DNA of 64,000 nt from Artocarpus heterophyllus (taxonomy: Eukaryota; Streptophyta; Magnoliopsida; Rosales; Moraceae): the NCBI GenBank assembly GCA_025403435.1, contig CM046327.1, positions 12,702,218 through 12,766,217 of the forward strand. Reading direction: 5' to 3'. Within the stretch, counting starts at the first letter, position 1. Every line of letters begins with the position of its first letter. Under the pieces are notes generated by a model. The model was given only the letters and a program-made list of their open reading frames with translations. It was not told where the DNA came from and made no database searches. Of this stretch, positions 1-12,500 are shown piece by piece. Made by a program: the position numbers and the translations under genes.

Positions 1-2160
1 AAATTAATTATTTTACAAACATAATAATAATATTAAAAATATTTATTTTACATTAAAACGTACAAAACACACTAAAAATAAATAAAAACTTCTAAAATTA
101 CAAGCCTTAGCGGTTTCATATATATATATTCTTTAAGACTCAGAAATATTTTTTTTAATTACTAGAAATATTATAAAACATATTTACAAACCAAAAATTA
201 TTTTCAAACACATTAAGACTAAGAATAAATTCATACAACATAATTTTTATGGTTTTTAATTATTTTCAAACTAATTAATTATTAAACACACAAAAACAAC
301 TCTAAAAATTACTAAAAATATTATTAAATATAAAAACACACTTAAAATACATAATTAAAGATACATTTATACAAAAACACTAAAATACTATTTATCACAC
401 AAATGCTATAATTAAGGAGTTTAACAAGAAATATAAATGCAAAATGAATAATTTTAGCTTTAAGAAGTCTACATTTTCACTGCCTCATTACACCTCTCAA
501 CTAGCTTATTGCTAGTCCTTAGCAGTTAAGCAATAAAAAAAATAAAACAAACCAAAGGATTGATTTTTCAGCAGCTTGTAACTTCTTGCAGACTGTCGCT
601 AAAGATTGTTTCAAATTCATGCGTCAAAGTATATAGATATTATTCAAGTTTATGGTTTGTTTCAAGAACATGTCCCTTATTGAAGATGGATTTTACTATG
701 TGTGTGTGCTATTTTATCACTAATCCTTTTTACAAACTAAATAAATTTACAATAATATAAACTAATTTATTTTAATGAAATCTCATAGGTTTGTTTGTCA
801 TCCTTCTCTCCTCTAATGTAGAATAACAATAAATTGAGGACCATTAGGATTTTATTCAGCTTATAATATAAGGCTAGAGTAAAAAGGTTGGATGAAGAAT
901 AAATTTGATGCTTAATTCACCCATAAGGCACACATTATTCTTGGACCCTTAAAATGTGCAAATTAATTCCCAAATGATAGACTTGAACATGAAGTAAACT
1001 TTCACTTGTCATCCACTTTTTATTCAACATTTTTACTTTTATTTTTTTGAAATTTTTGCATATTTTTTAATTTTGTTTGAGATTTTTTGACTTACAAAAT
1101 AGCTGAAGTTACAAAACAAATAGAATTTCATAATAGATATACATAACACATAGATAACAAAATTCTAAACCTTACTTGTCCTCCCATAAAATTGGCATAT
1201 CTCAAAATATATTCAAAATGATCAAATGCCTTATGATTGAAAGGTAAAAAAGAAAAGAGATGAAATTATTAAGAAGGCTAGACTAAAGATTTGTGAGTGT
1301 CAAAGAAAAATAGAATATTAAGCACAATGGGGTAACTAGGATATAAAATGTATACAGGTAAGCTTGAAAGACTCAAACGATCTAAAAATAGCCTAAATTA
1401 TACTCTTAACTTAGTGCCATCTAGGATTTTACCTTGAGAGGGATTCAAATAAATTATAATATTTTATAAATATAAACTAGATCTATATTAACATAAACAT
1501 TCTCTAAATTAGTATAACAAATCAAAGTTAGAATTTGAGTGCTCAAGTTTGGGAAAAGTCACAACCTAGATATGAGGTTAACACAGGAAATTAACATAAG
1601 CTTAAGCAATATTTGACTTTCACCACAAGCCATGAAAATAATATAACCTTGTGTCTTTAGTAGACAAGAGGCACATCAAAGAAAAACAAAAACAAAGAAA
1701 ACAAATATTTACAAAACATATATTTAGGTTTTCAAATTTTTTTATTTTTTTAAGGTTTTTCATTTTTTAGCTTTTTCAAATCAGATGCATATGAGGACAA
1801 ACACACAACAGAATGAGAAAATATTACAAAAATGATTAGGTCATGTCTCAAAATTACTAAAGACTCGATAATTAAGGTTTTAAACATTTTTTATTTTTTT
1901 TTTAATTTTTAAAATTGAAATTTACAAAAGTCTAAAAATAAATTCCTTGTTGTGTGTTTCATTAAAATGCGTTTCAAGAGGCTATTGATACAAAATACCA
2001 ACTAATCAAATTTGACTATAGCCTCCTCAATCCTAGCCATGTAAATTAATTTTTGAGAATAACTTTCCTAAATTTTAGGAGAACAACACACAAAAACACA
2101 TAGAAATACATAAACAAAAACGAAAACAAAATACAACTACTAATTTAAATTACAATTCAT
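1..2160. other. AT-rich region without recognised gene
   Basis: This stretch is strongly AT-rich, with many short A and T runs and no reading frame that resembles a protein family. It lies on the 3' side of the minus-strand Gypsy remnant that follows, so it may hold the eroded pol or LTR part of that element, but no reverse transcriptase or integrase motif is readable on either strand. I see nothing else in it. Confidence 0.6.
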
Positions 2161-2705
2161 CTTCAGAATCCGAATCAATAAGATTGATGGTTGGTGATGG
2201 AAAATTTCTTGGCCAGAGTCTTCCAAGAAGATAAAAATCCCAAAAAACTTAAATTGCCCGTTGCTTCAAGAAATCTTTTCTCAAATTGCTCATCATCTAT
2301 AGTTTCATCTTCTAGGACTTCTTTTCCAAAATCATGTTTCCAAATGTTAATCTCTTTGAAAATTGAATTTTCAATTTTTAGGGTTTTATCAGTCAAAACA
2401 TGCATGGGATGGTTTTCAACTTCTGATGGAAAATTTGAATCAAAAGTATTGACCAAAGCAGCTAAGGAATTAGGTAACTTAGCAGATGTACCAGATGTAT
2501 TTCCCTAAATAAAATTCACTTCACACTTGCTATCAGGAGGTTGTGCTGTATTAAAAACGTTGAATTCTGAGGTCATATTTCTGAAAGACAACTTTATAAC
2601 CCAATTTCTACAATTAATCAAAGCATTAGAAGTTGCAAAGAAGGGACGACCTAAAATAACAGGGACTTGAACATTTGATATGACAACATGCTATGTGTCT
2701 AAAGC

Positions 2706-2806
2706 AATAAATTCTACTATGTAGTAAAACATCAATTTGAACTAACACATCCAGTAATAAATTCTACTAGGTAGTAAAACATCAATTAAAACTAACACAT
2801 CCTCAA
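2706..2806. repeat. 50-bp tandem duplication
   Basis: Two copies of a unit starting ATAAATTCTACTA and running into ACTAACACATCC lie 50 bp apart (units begin near 2707 and 2757). They differ at a few positions. The duplication sits at the edge of the larger 162-bp duplication in the same Gypsy protease region. Confidence 0.75.
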
Positions 2807-3100
2807 TGACTCCTCTTAAAATTTTCACATAACGATCAGATAACTAAAGTGTGACAGAAGTTGGCTTAAGTTCATCTAAACCTAACTGTTGATAAACAGA
2901 ATAAGGTAAAAGATTGACACTAGCACCAACAATCAGATAAACATCAATTTGAACTAACACATCCTCAACGACTCCTCTTAAAATTTTCACATAACAATCA
3001 GATAACTAAAGTGTGATAGAAGTTGGCTTAAGTTTATCTAAACCTAAATGTTAATAAATAGAATAAGGTAAAAGATTGACACTAGCACTAAGATTTACTA
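2777..3100. repeat. 162-bp tandem duplication in Gypsy protease
   Basis: A block beginning AAACATCAATT and ACTAACACATCCTC at 2777-2791 recurs at 2939-2953, giving a 162-bp period. The copies stay alignable through GATTGACACTAGCAC at the far end. Because 162 is divisible by three, the duplication kept frame when it arose. A few point differences show it is not recent. Confidence 0.85.
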
Positions 3101-4479
3101 ATGCATGTTCAATTTGAGTGTTTCCTATGACACAAGAAATTATGGGACAAGTTGGATCTTTAAACTTTGGCGGTGAATCATGTTGAATAATAGAACTAAT
3201 ACTCTCACGTCTAAAAATGCAGTCTTAGCCACATTATACTTCCTTTTTATAGTGCACAAAGCTTTCGAAAATTTAGCATAAGATGAGAATTGTTTGATTG
3301 CATTTAAAAGTAAAATTTTAATTTTGACTAGCTTGAAAAGTTCAAAAATTTCAAAATTTTTGTCAAACTTCTCTTTTAAATGCAACGCTTGAAGAAAAAG
3401 AACTTTCAAAACAAAATTTTCTTTTAAAACAACATTTTCTTTTTTAGAATTTCTTGCATTACTATCAACTTTATCATCACTTTTCAAAGTTAAATTAACC
3501 TTTTGATCTTTTGAAAGAATGATTTTATCAATAGCTTTTTCACTTCGAAGAGTTATGACATAATTAACAGTTTTTTGTTGTGGTGATGAACTAGAAGAGA
3601 CAACTTCATTAGCAGATGGATAACATATAGGTTAAGCAAAGAATTTGCCTTTTTCTTGAATACAAAATGAAGAAGTAAGCTTAGAAGTAGACTCTTTAAC
3701 CTCATGAATGTCTTGTGAAGTCTGAGTGTTGTGAACTTCTTGTTTTTGAATGAATAATTTTTGACCTTGCATGAATGATTGCAATGTGTCTTTAAGAGTT
3801 TTGACTAGTGAACGAAGATTTTCATGAGGTGGAAAATTTTGTAGATTTGGTGGATATTGTAGATTTTGAGATTATTGTGGAAATAGTGGACAGCCGCGTT
3901 GAAATGGCTATTGTGGTTGATCATTCCTCCAACTAAAATTGGGATGGTACCTCTATTATGGATTATATGTGTTAGAATATGTCAAGATGGAAAAGGATTC
4001 CTAACTGGGTCTAATTGATTTATGTAATTCATATGTTCATGGGACTTTTCCTTAAAAATTGTGTATTTATAAGTCGAGTGTCCTAGAGTTTGGCAGACAC
4101 TATACAAAGTTTTAATTTTAGATTCCTGAACATTCCTACATTATATGGCTTCAATCTTTCTAGTCAAACATGCAATCCTACATTTAGAAAATTCTCTTGA
4201 CTAAGTTGATGAACACCTCTTTGAGCATTAGCAAGTTTAGACCTAATTGAGCACAATGAATTACAAAATACATTGAAATTATAGATCATGCTATAAATTA
4301 AAAACACACTGAAAATAACACGCTAGGGATAGTTTGGTACGAGAAAACTTTTTTCAAGCCATGTTAATGTTTCCATTCCCAATCAAATTCTCAAAATTTC
4401 CATTATGATTCTTAGAGAAATATGCAATAGCTAAGTGCGTAAAATCTAAAGGATCATGGTTCGAATAAAGTTTTTTTTA

Positions 4480-5110
4480 GCAATGTTTGTCTCTATATCT
4501 TTTTCTGTTTCCTACAATGAAGCTTGAAAACGATCAATACAGTGTTTAGACGTGTGACATGTATTTCTTTAATATCTTTCGTGCTACATCTATGACAAGT
4601 GCCGAGTGTAATTATGGCCACATATGCGTCTGCGTCCATGATCACAGCTACCATGTTAACCACGCCTAGGTGGGATTGATGATTTTTCATCCAGAGTTTA
4701 TTAGTTTGTTCAGCAATAAGAAGACACAATATTAGTTTAGAATATTTCCTAAAACCTTGCTCTTGATACTGTTGTTGTAAGAGAATATTAGAAGAATCAA
4801 AGGTAGAGTAATTTTCCAATATGTCATCATCTATAACACTTTCTCTATGTAATTTCAAATGATAAGTTATTTTGAACACTAGGGAATCATATTCGCTTAC
4901 TGTTTTAGAATCCTGGAATCACTGGTGCATCCAGTTATAGTGAGCTTTAGCAAGTATTATAGTTTTTTGGTGGTCATACATTTCATTCAAATTGTTCTAA
5001 AAGAAAAATGGATCTTTTACCATCAAATAATCAATTTTTAATCCTTAATTGAGATAAAGACAAGGAAATATTATTGACTTTTGCATGATCTTATGATAAT
5101 ATGCCATTTC
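4480..5110 (-). pseudogene. Ty1/Copia gag fragment
   Basis: The minus strand reads DYLMVKDPFFF, then NNLNEMYDHQKTIILAKAHYNWMHQ in broken form, VSEYDSLVFKITYHLKLH, and further on LLQQQYQEQGFRKYSKLI and LLIAEQTNKLWMKNHQS. These are successive blocks of the gag of a common plant Copia family with a YDHQK motif and an AEQNNELLMKNH-like C-terminal block. Stops replace tryptophan and other codons in several places. The longest open piece spans 4493-4879. Protease, integrase and RT of this copy are absent; the Gypsy remnant begins just downstream. The Copia remnant at 53-56 kb looks like the same family, judged from what I know of its pol. Confidence 0.75.
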
Positions 5111-5119
5111 TTTTCTTCT

Positions 5120-6620
5120 TTTTTTTTTTATTGTATTTTCAAGACTTATAGCATCAAGGTGTAGGGATCTTACAATCAAAGTCTATCCCAAATAATTATT
5201 TCAAGAAAAATATAGAACAATGAACTCGACCTTTGTGAGATTCGACAATACGAAGATCTATTTTATGAAAAACTAAATAAATATATTGAATGACATCAAA
5301 AACAACATATGCTTCGGAAATAACAAATATTAATATATATGTATTAGCATTGAATACATATATACAAGATGTTTAAATGTATAAGAAATTATTCCATATC
5401 GTTTCAATAATATCATACTACGTCAATTAAAATATCATGTCAATTAAAATATTATGTCATTAATCATGTCAGCTAAAATATCTTAATTAAAGCAACATGG
5501 TATTGTTGGGGACACTAAAATGGACAAAAAAAGGACATGAATAAGGGGACACAGGAGTCAATTTCATTCCCAATAAAATAAACATGAAATAAAATGAAAA
5601 CATTTTGCAAAATATAATTTTTAAAATAAAAAAAAAGTTGTCTTTTGCATTCCCGTTGTCAACCCTCCTCTTTCTCCCTTCTTAACCTACGAAGGCCTCT
5701 CCCGCTCTCTCTCTCCACAAAAACTTAATTAAAGCCCAGCCTTGATCATAGCATCAAATTTTGGTGGTTTTGCTTGCTAGATATTGTCGCCGCCTCAACC
5801 GCCATCAAATCTCCATCGCAACCGATTCCAACAGATCATCATGCACAACCTAATCTCTATCCCTAACCCCAGCATCATATCTCCATCGATCGCACCCTCC
5901 AGGCCTAAAGCATTATTGGTTGCGACCCCATCATTGCCACTCTAGCCTAGCTTAATGTTGCCACCTTCCCCATTGAGTTTCTCTATCACTGCAGGCCTCT
6001 CTCCACCTTCATCGGTATCGTAGCCAAGCAAATGTAGATTATACTCTTGACTTCGTGTAGAGAGAGAACCAAATTAAAAGAAATGGAGCTTATTTGAAAT
6101 TGAAAATTTCCTTGTTTTAGTTAATATCAATTAATATTATATTAATAGACATGGATTCTTAAATTTATATCAATTTTTTATTTTTTATTGTTTACGTTAC
6201 TCAATAATTATAGACAAACAATTATCCCTTACATATTATCATGAATACATCTTATACATTCAAGAATAGTTTACTCTTTTCAAGAACTCAGAATAAAGTA
6301 CTTAGAAAATCAACCAAATACAATTTTAAAACTAATCGCAACACATTTCTCAAAATATTCTCTCAAAATATTCTCATTGTTTAGATTTTCATCCAAAATT
6401 AAACCATTTTAACAAATAGCACCAAATGAGACCTATATATGCACCATGATAAACATAAAAAGGCATGAGATGATCACTCTACTCCGATAGAGTAAAACAG
6501 TAATACTATAGTCGTCATCGTCAATATGATGGAGTACATGCAGGATATTGATTAACAACAATAAAAAATATATATGTGTGTGTACATTTAATATATATAT
6601 ATATATATATTAAATATATA
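5120..6620. other. Intergenic stretch without recognised gene
   Basis: The first part contains an A/T-rich segment with TATATA and GGGGACAC words. The part at 5640-6060 is less AT-rich, with a CTCTCTCTC tract near 5705 and codon-like texture, but no frame gives a recognisable protein. The end carries a TA microsatellite (6589-6612) immediately left of the Copia LTR. Nothing further could be assigned. Confidence 0.5.
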
Positions 6621-6625
6621 GATTT

Positions 6626-7124
6626 TATTAGAATTCTTAATTTTAGATATTAATAATTCTAAAGAACTCTAAATAACAATATCACGGTTCTAGGATTACA
6701 TCATGTTAGATTATCAAAAAACTGAATTAAGGAATAAATACTTGTATTCATGGAAGCAACTATTGTTTCTTTTACGGAATTACTATGATGATAAATGAAT
6801 GGTTTATTGTCTTTCTCAATCAAATCACTTTAGTTCTTTAATGGGTTCTTTCTCTCTAGATGGGATAGGAGACAGCTGTAGAATGATTTGATGTCTTGGG
6901 GGCCATAACCTATAGTGTCTTTATATACTTTCCCAGTAACGTCCATTAAACCTAGTTGGGTCAGTACTGCGCATCCACTCGTTAAATTATACCCGGTTAG
7001 TAGCCTATGAACTTTCCCTAATTAGACCACTTAAAATAGCCCATTATAATTAAAAAGCCATAATATAATTGTTATATTTAATATGTTGCCCACAACAATA
7101 ATGGGAAACATAATTTTCCCAATA
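6626..7124 (-). repeat. Copia A 3' LTR
   Basis: The LTR runs from TATTAGAATTCTTAA (first G mutated to A compared with the other LTR) to TTTTCCCAATA. It aligns end to end with the split LTR at 14362-14411 plus 26488-26940, including the shared phrases GACCACTTAAAATAGCC and CATAATATAATTGTTATATTTAA. The polypurine tract, read on the minus strand as CAAGTGGGAGAT, directly abuts it at 7125-7136. Confidence 0.88.
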
Positions 7125-8391
7125 ATCTCCCACTTGGGCTATATATAATTCCTAAAATAATTATATCATAAGTTCCTTAGGCATGCAACTTTATGGTACT
7201 TATCTTTAGACTTTATTTTAGTTTTAATTTGGTCTATCTTTTATACTTGTATAAGATCATAGCGGCTTTCTTCATATAAAATTGTAAATAAACCTTCAAT
7301 GATCACCATACCAGCATATTCAATGACATAGTGGATGAGCAGATAGAAATTACATGCAATGTGATCTCAAACATACCTATTTCCAATGGGTCCTACTTTA
7401 GTCTTTAGTAAGATCAATCCAAAATCTTTAAAAATTGTAAAAACTGCATATAGAAAACAAACAAATTCAGAGATAAACCATAAGCTATCAACTTTATTTT
7501 GTGGAAATTCAAAGCATAAAATGTTTAAGTAAAGCATAGAACATCCAAAGTTATCTCCCACTAAACCAAAGTATGATCAAATAAGCCAACACACAAGCAG
7601 TGTACTCATGAGAGACCTTGGGTGGTAAACCCTTGGTTAATGGATCTACTAGCATAGTGTTCGTCCCTATATGTTCTATGAAAACTTAATCACTTTGAAC
7701 TCTCTCCTTAAATTGGAATCATAATACCCAATGACCTCCAAATCATCTAATCTCTGATAGGCAAGCACGGAGTTTTTTTTTCTCTACAAGTAACACATAA
7801 CCCATTTGGCTGCGTCCCAATATTCCATTCCTGGCTTACTCAAATATCTACCAAATACTCCCACTATAGATGCTATGTATGGATGTGTGCAAACTTGAGC
7901 ATACATTAATCTTCCTATTGAAGATGCATAAGGACTCTTTTGCATCTCTTTCCTTTCAAGGCCGTTCTTAGAGCACTGACAGAGATTGAACTTGTCTCCT
8001 TTAGCAATAGGTGTATCTACTTAAAACATTCTCAATATAGCTCTTTTGTGATTACTGAAGGATACCTCAAGAACTATTTATCTTTATATGTATGCCTAAC
8101 ACAAAGAGGTATCCCCAAGATTTTTCATCTCAAAATTCTTTGTTAGAAATCTCTTGGTTTTGTGCAATAAGGCTATATCACTACGCAAGCAGAATGTCAT
8201 TGACATATAAAATCAGAAAGATATATTTACTCCCATTAAACTTATGACATATACAGTCATCAACTATATTCACCTCAAAACCATGCGAGGTAATTACTTG
8301 ATGGAACTTGCGATACCATTAACGGGAAGCTTGTTGAGAACATAGATGGACTTTCTTTAACTTACAAACCATAGACCTTGGATCTCTAAAT
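7125..8391 (-). pseudogene. Copia A reverse transcriptase C-terminal part
   Basis: On the minus strand 8193-8207 encodes YVND followed by ILLA, corresponding to the YVDD polymerase active site with the first Asp changed to Asn (GAT to AAT). Downstream (lower coordinates) fragments such as ASSIGRLMYAQVCTHPYIA (about 7870-7930), typical of Copia RT ends, are readable between stops. Upstream, VCKLKK and QASR near 8320-8370 give the stretch before the active site; the intervening KSIYGLK is frameshifted. The reading frame is then cut at 8396 by the solo LTR. No RNase H motif was readable towards 7200. Confidence 0.8.
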
Positions 8392-8841
8392 ACAAATGTC
8401 ACGTCTTGGAGTACGGGTGGTGACGTGGTGGTTGGTTAGATCAATTTAATTAAGTTTTTGTTAAAATTTTCAAACTTAAGGAATTAATTAGTATTATTAA
8501 AATGTGATACAATTTAAAACTTTTGATCAATTATTAAGAATAGTAAAAACAGACAAGACGAAAATAAAAAAAATAAAATAATGGAGAAGGCAAGGAGGGT
8601 ACGTGTTCGATCCCACCGGGCCCACAACGTGTGCACACACATAGTACTGACAATAAATTATTATAGTCACAGTCCAACATGAAAAAATAAAATAAAATTT
8701 AAAGAATACATGCCTTGATCTACTACAGCTACTAACCTACTCAAGATCCTCTATTGCTCGCGAGTCCAGGCAATGGACTCTCCGTCGGTCCTAAGCTGGA
8801 TTCCACCTAGAAGGGAAAAAGGTTTGAAAACAAGTAAAAAG

Positions 8842-8856
8842 TGAGCGAAAGGCTCA
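8842..8856 (-). promoter_or_regulatory. LTR hairpin TGAGC-loop-GCTCA
   Basis: On the minus strand CTTAC is followed by TGAGC, the loop CTTTC, and GCTCA, a perfect 5-bp stem. It lies about 450 bp from the 3' end of the solo LTR, and a pyrimidine-rich stretch ending CTAG|GT follows (AG at 8807-8808). Equivalent structures occur in other LTRs of this window. The function is unknown; see the findings. Confidence 0.6.
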
Positions 8857-10279
8857 GTAAGACCATGTTTAAAACAGATAAACAATTTAAATATGATATT
8901 GACTTTTCAAAGAAATGATTAGAAAAACAGAGTTAAATAAATAAATAAATAAATTTATTTAAATAAGTCTTATCCAAACAGTCCGTCCAGAGAGTACCTT
9001 TTATCTTTTCTGGGCAAACCATATTTATTACCACCGTAGTGGCCCAGCTAGGTTTCGAGACCTGCCTCCAAGGTTGCATGCTACATGACCTGATCTCTGA
9101 TTATGGAACCATGCCCTTATGTGTATTTATTATTATTTAAATCCCATGTTACCGAGTATTCTCAATTACATTTATTATTCGATTCATTATGATCATACAA
9201 TTCTTGATGAATAATGAAAATTGTTAAGAAGTTTATCTAAACCGTTCCTTGAAATTCATTTTAAAGAAAATCATTTTGAAAGAAATCCTTGTGTGGCTGA
9301 AAACCCTTTTTTGAAGACTTTTAAAAGCATTATGTCATTTATCGAAAACATTTTAAAATAAAATTCTTTAAGGCCAAAATCATTGAAAACCTAGCTTCCA
9401 AGGAAGGGGTAGACTCCTACCTCGATACTCGTGCGAGTGTCCCGCACCGCAGTCTCGGTCCGCTACACGTTGGCTCCGTAGAACCTTGAACAACCTTAAA
9501 CATAAAACTAAGCTCATCAATTTGTAGCTTAGGATATTTTACATTACTAACCTATCTTATGGTGTCCTAGTGTGCTATTTAGTTCGCAAAATCATACTAT
9601 AAGATTTAAATTCTCTATTGGGGTTTAAAATAGTAAAAACAGGTGAAAAATGACAAATTTTCACTATGCCCGATCGGCTTGTTGGTCTCCCTGGTTTGGC
9701 TTGCTAGCAAGCCAAGTCCGATAGGCTAAACTTTTTCAGGTTTGGCCTGCCAGTCGTATGAATCTGGCTTGCCGAACTCATGAATCTAGCCTGCCGAACA
9801 CGAAGTTCGGCCTGCCAAACTTGAAAATTCTAGAATTTTTTAGAACCCAAGCCTCGGTTTCCTGAGCTCCAATCCTCAATTTCAACTTGCTTTCTCAATT
9901 CCTAGTTATAGAAAACATTTATAGATGATGGAAAAATATTATAAGACATTTTTAAACTAATCTAAACAAGTTTTGCATAGAAAATCCAAGAAAATCCAAA
10001 AATAGGAAAAATAGAGAAAAAATGAAAAATCTTGATTTACATCTGTTTTTGATCAAACCAAGCTTAAATTCTAGTCATTTTATGTTCCTGTAACTTAGAT
10101 TAAAGGTTTTCCAAGCTTAAATGAACTTAGATTTCAAAATACAAAGAAAATTAAAAATTTGAAAATTTTTTGAAATTTTAAAAACTAACCTTGATTCAAT
10201 CCTCTAATCGAGTTTATTATTGTTAAATCACGTTCCCGAGACTTCAATCCACTAAAAACCAAAGCGTGGCTTGATTTTT

Positions 10280-10400
10280 TATTCAAAAATTTAAGAAAAT
10301 AAGAGAGAGAAAGGGAGGTAGAGAGAGATGAGAGAAGGAGAGTGAGAGAAGAGGGAGAGAACGAGAGTGAGGGAGAGAAAGAGAGTGGTATAAATAGAGA
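10280..10400. repeat. GA/CT-rich tract in solo LTR
   Basis: An imperfect purine tract of GAGAGA, GGGAGG and AGAGTG words spans about 10296-10390. On the minus strand, the sense strand of this LTR, it is a CT-rich tract like those in plant transcript leaders and lies upstream of the donor-like site at 10184-10189. Confidence 0.6.
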
Positions 10401-10677
10401 GAAAAATGAGTAGTTTCACTATATGAAAACTGTGTGCCACCCACGGTTTTGTAAAACAAGATATGTTTGGCTTTTGACAAATTGTTTTGCTTCTAAATTT
10501 AAAATAACAATTAAAAATAATTAGAAGTAATTAAAAATCATCAAAATAATCAAAAATAACATTAATTTAAAGATCCCTCAATTAACCAAATTAAGTTTTA
10601 AACATTCATTATGGCACACTAATCCACCATTTTACACACTAATATTACTTAATTAATTTTTGGGGTGTTACAATAAA

Positions 10678-12050
10678 GTTTTCTGGCTAAAACATATAAA
10701 TTGTCTCATCAATGTCTACATTGAAAAACGTTGTCTTAACATCCATATGATGTAACTCTACATCAAAATGAGTCACAAGTGTCATTATTATCCTGAAAGA
10801 GTCTTTTAATGAAACCAAAGAAAAAGTCTCTTTATAATTTATGCCTTTCATTTGAGTAAAACTTTTGGTGATTAGACGAGCTTTATATCTTTTGATATTC
10901 CCTTTTGAATCCCTTTTGGTTTTAAATATCCATTGGCTTCACTCCTTTAGGCAACTTGAAAAGAACCTAAACGTCATTTTCTTTCAAGGATTTCAACTCA
11001 TTTTGTATGCCATCTATCTATTTTTGAAAGTTCAAATTTTGCATAGCTTGTTGGAAGTTAATTGGATCATCTTCCACTAAGCCTATATCATCTTTATGTT
11101 CTTAAAGAAACACGATATAGCCATCCGGAATCGTACTTCTCCTATCTCTAGTGAATCTCCTCAATGTTGCTTCTTGAGGTTGTTGCATTTGCTCTATTGG
11201 TGCGTTAGAAATAACCACATTGTTGTCTTGTTCTGGAACAATGTCAAGAATTGGAGTCTAATCATTGTTGTCTTGTACCGAAGTTGCATATTGAACAATG
11301 GTAGGAATTAGAGCCTGAACATTGTCGATAGCAATTTCTTCTTCAAATATGACATTTCTTACTTTATCTTTCCCTCCAAACTCAACATCATCAAGGAATC
11401 TCGCATTTCCTACCTCAAAGTACTAGGATCATGAAACTTAAAGGCCTGAGAGTGCTTAACATATCCAACAAAATAGCAAGTAACCATTCTTAAGTCTAGT
11501 TTCTTTTCATTTGGTCTATAAGATTATGCCTCAACTGAACAATGCTAAATATGTAAGTGCCCAATGCTAGGCTTCTTTCTATTCCATAACCCAAATATGT
11601 AAGGGTCTTGGACGTTGTTCTCTTGATCTGTCATATTTACCATAGTTTTCATCACCACGGTCTAATTTGACAACTTTAATTTTCTTCCCAAGTTGGAGTT
11701 CAATTTTGACTTTGAAAGACTTGAAAACATCTAAGGATTGAGACTTCTCATGTATTAAATATAGGTAATCATATCTTGAGTAGTTGTTTATGAACGTAAT
11801 AAAGTATTATTGGCCATCCCAAGAAGCCGTAGGGAGTGAACCATATATATCAGTGTGTATAAGTTTTAAGATGTTTTTACATCTATCGACACCTAATTTC
11901 TTTATGTTTCTCTGTTTCCCCTTGATGCACTCAACGCATACTTGAAAGTTTGTCAAATCTAGAGGGCCAAGAATTCTATCACATGTAAGTCTTTGAGTCC
12001 TTTGTTTAGAGATATGACCTAAACGCTTGTGTCATAAGGTGAAAAATCCT
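10678..12050 (-). pseudogene. Copia A integrase and RT N-terminal part
   Basis: The minus strand carries, from right to left, the HHCC-type zinc region (HKRLGHIS near 12020, then VCVECIKGKQ near 11930), the first catalytic Asp in HTDIYGSLPTASWDGQ (11800-11860), and YLYLIHEKSQSLDVFKSF (11700-11770) with KVVKLDRG (about 11660-11680) holding the second Asp. RT begins nearer 10870, with HHMDVKTTFFNVDIDETIYM at about 10693-10752. In-frame stops and frameshifts are frequent. Order and phrases match Copia pol (integrase before RT). Confidence 0.85.
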
Positions 12051-12160
12051 CATTGAATTTATGTTTTGTACCACGTATACTGGTATATAGAATTTAATTA
12101 TAGAAATTAATATTATCAAGCATATAAAGATTATCAATTAAGGAATCAATACCAATAAGA

Positions 12161-12500
12161 TTTGATTTTGAAAAAGACTAACTTTATTATTAACAAAAGA
12201 ACAAGAATAACTAGATTTGTTTAAACTAGAAATAGAAATTAAATTCTATCTTGAAGATGGTGCAACAGAAGTCTCATTAAAATCCAAATAATCTCCAGTA
12301 TTTAACAATAATCTAATCTAATCTTATTTAACAATAAAATTTGATTTTGAAAAAGACTAACTTTATTATTAACAAAAGAACAAGAATAACTAGATTTGTT
12401 TAAACTAGAAATAGAAATTAAATTCTATCTTGAAGATGGTGCAACATAAGTCTCATTAAAATCCAAATAATCTCCAGTATTTAACAATAATCTAATGTTT
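12161..12500. repeat. 179-bp tandem duplication in Copia A
   Basis: TTTGATTTTGAAAAAGACTA occurs at 12161 and again at 12340, and the copies stay nearly identical through CCAAATAATCTCCAGTATTT. The period is 179 bp, not a multiple of three, so it shifts the frame between protease and integrase. The high identity implies it is younger than most other damage in this element. Confidence 0.9.

Larger units (their letters stand above)
2520..3100 (-). pseudogene. Gypsy retropepsin region, internally duplicated
   Basis: This is the protease part of the Gypsy remnant. Read on the minus strand it contains the hallmark run VNLLPYSVYQQLGLDELKP, followed by VTLQLSDR and, further on, LGRPFFATSNALI. The first half occurs twice (2791-2945 and 2953-3100) because of a 162-bp direct duplication. 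The usual DLGA active-site quartet before NLLPY reads as IVGA in the copy at 2900-2940, so the catalytic Asp is lost there. It is a non-functional relic. Confidence 0.7.
2160..4260 (-). mobile_element. Ty3/Gypsy gag-protease remnant (Athila/Tat-like)
   Basis: On the minus strand the order is gag end (about 3880-4000), a low-complexity linker (3140-3750) and an aspartic-protease region (2600-3090). Translation around 3905-3955 gives HPNFSWRNDQPQ, a phrase common in plant Athila/Tat-type gag proteins. Around 2790-2920 it gives LLPYSVYQQLGL, the segment after the protease active site, and around 2610-2660 it gives LGRPFFATSNALI. Stops and frameshifts interrupt all frames. No LTR, primer-binding site or polymerase could be located, so this is an internal fragment. 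The lineage is inferred from these phrases only. Confidence 0.75.
8397..10672 (-). mobile_element. Solo Gypsy LTR (2276 bp) inside Copia A RT
   Basis: Read on the minus strand the segment starts TGTAACACCCC and ends GACGTGACA, the usual TG...CA ends. It is flanked by ACAAA (8392-8396) and ATAAA (10673-10677), a 5-bp target duplication with one mismatch. Copia coding on either side resumes across it: the reading ends at PENF on one side and continues toward DPRSMVCKL on the other. No primer-binding site or internal region is present, so it is a solo LTR left by LTR-LTR recombination. It carries the TGAGC/GCTCA hairpin and donor/acceptor-like sites described separately. Confidence 0.85.

Noticed and set aside
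4310..6430. A hAT-like element from AGTTTGGTA at 4327 to ACCAAATGAGACC at 6421
   Set aside because: Ends are weakly inverted only, no target duplication was found, and Copia gag lies in between without disruption.
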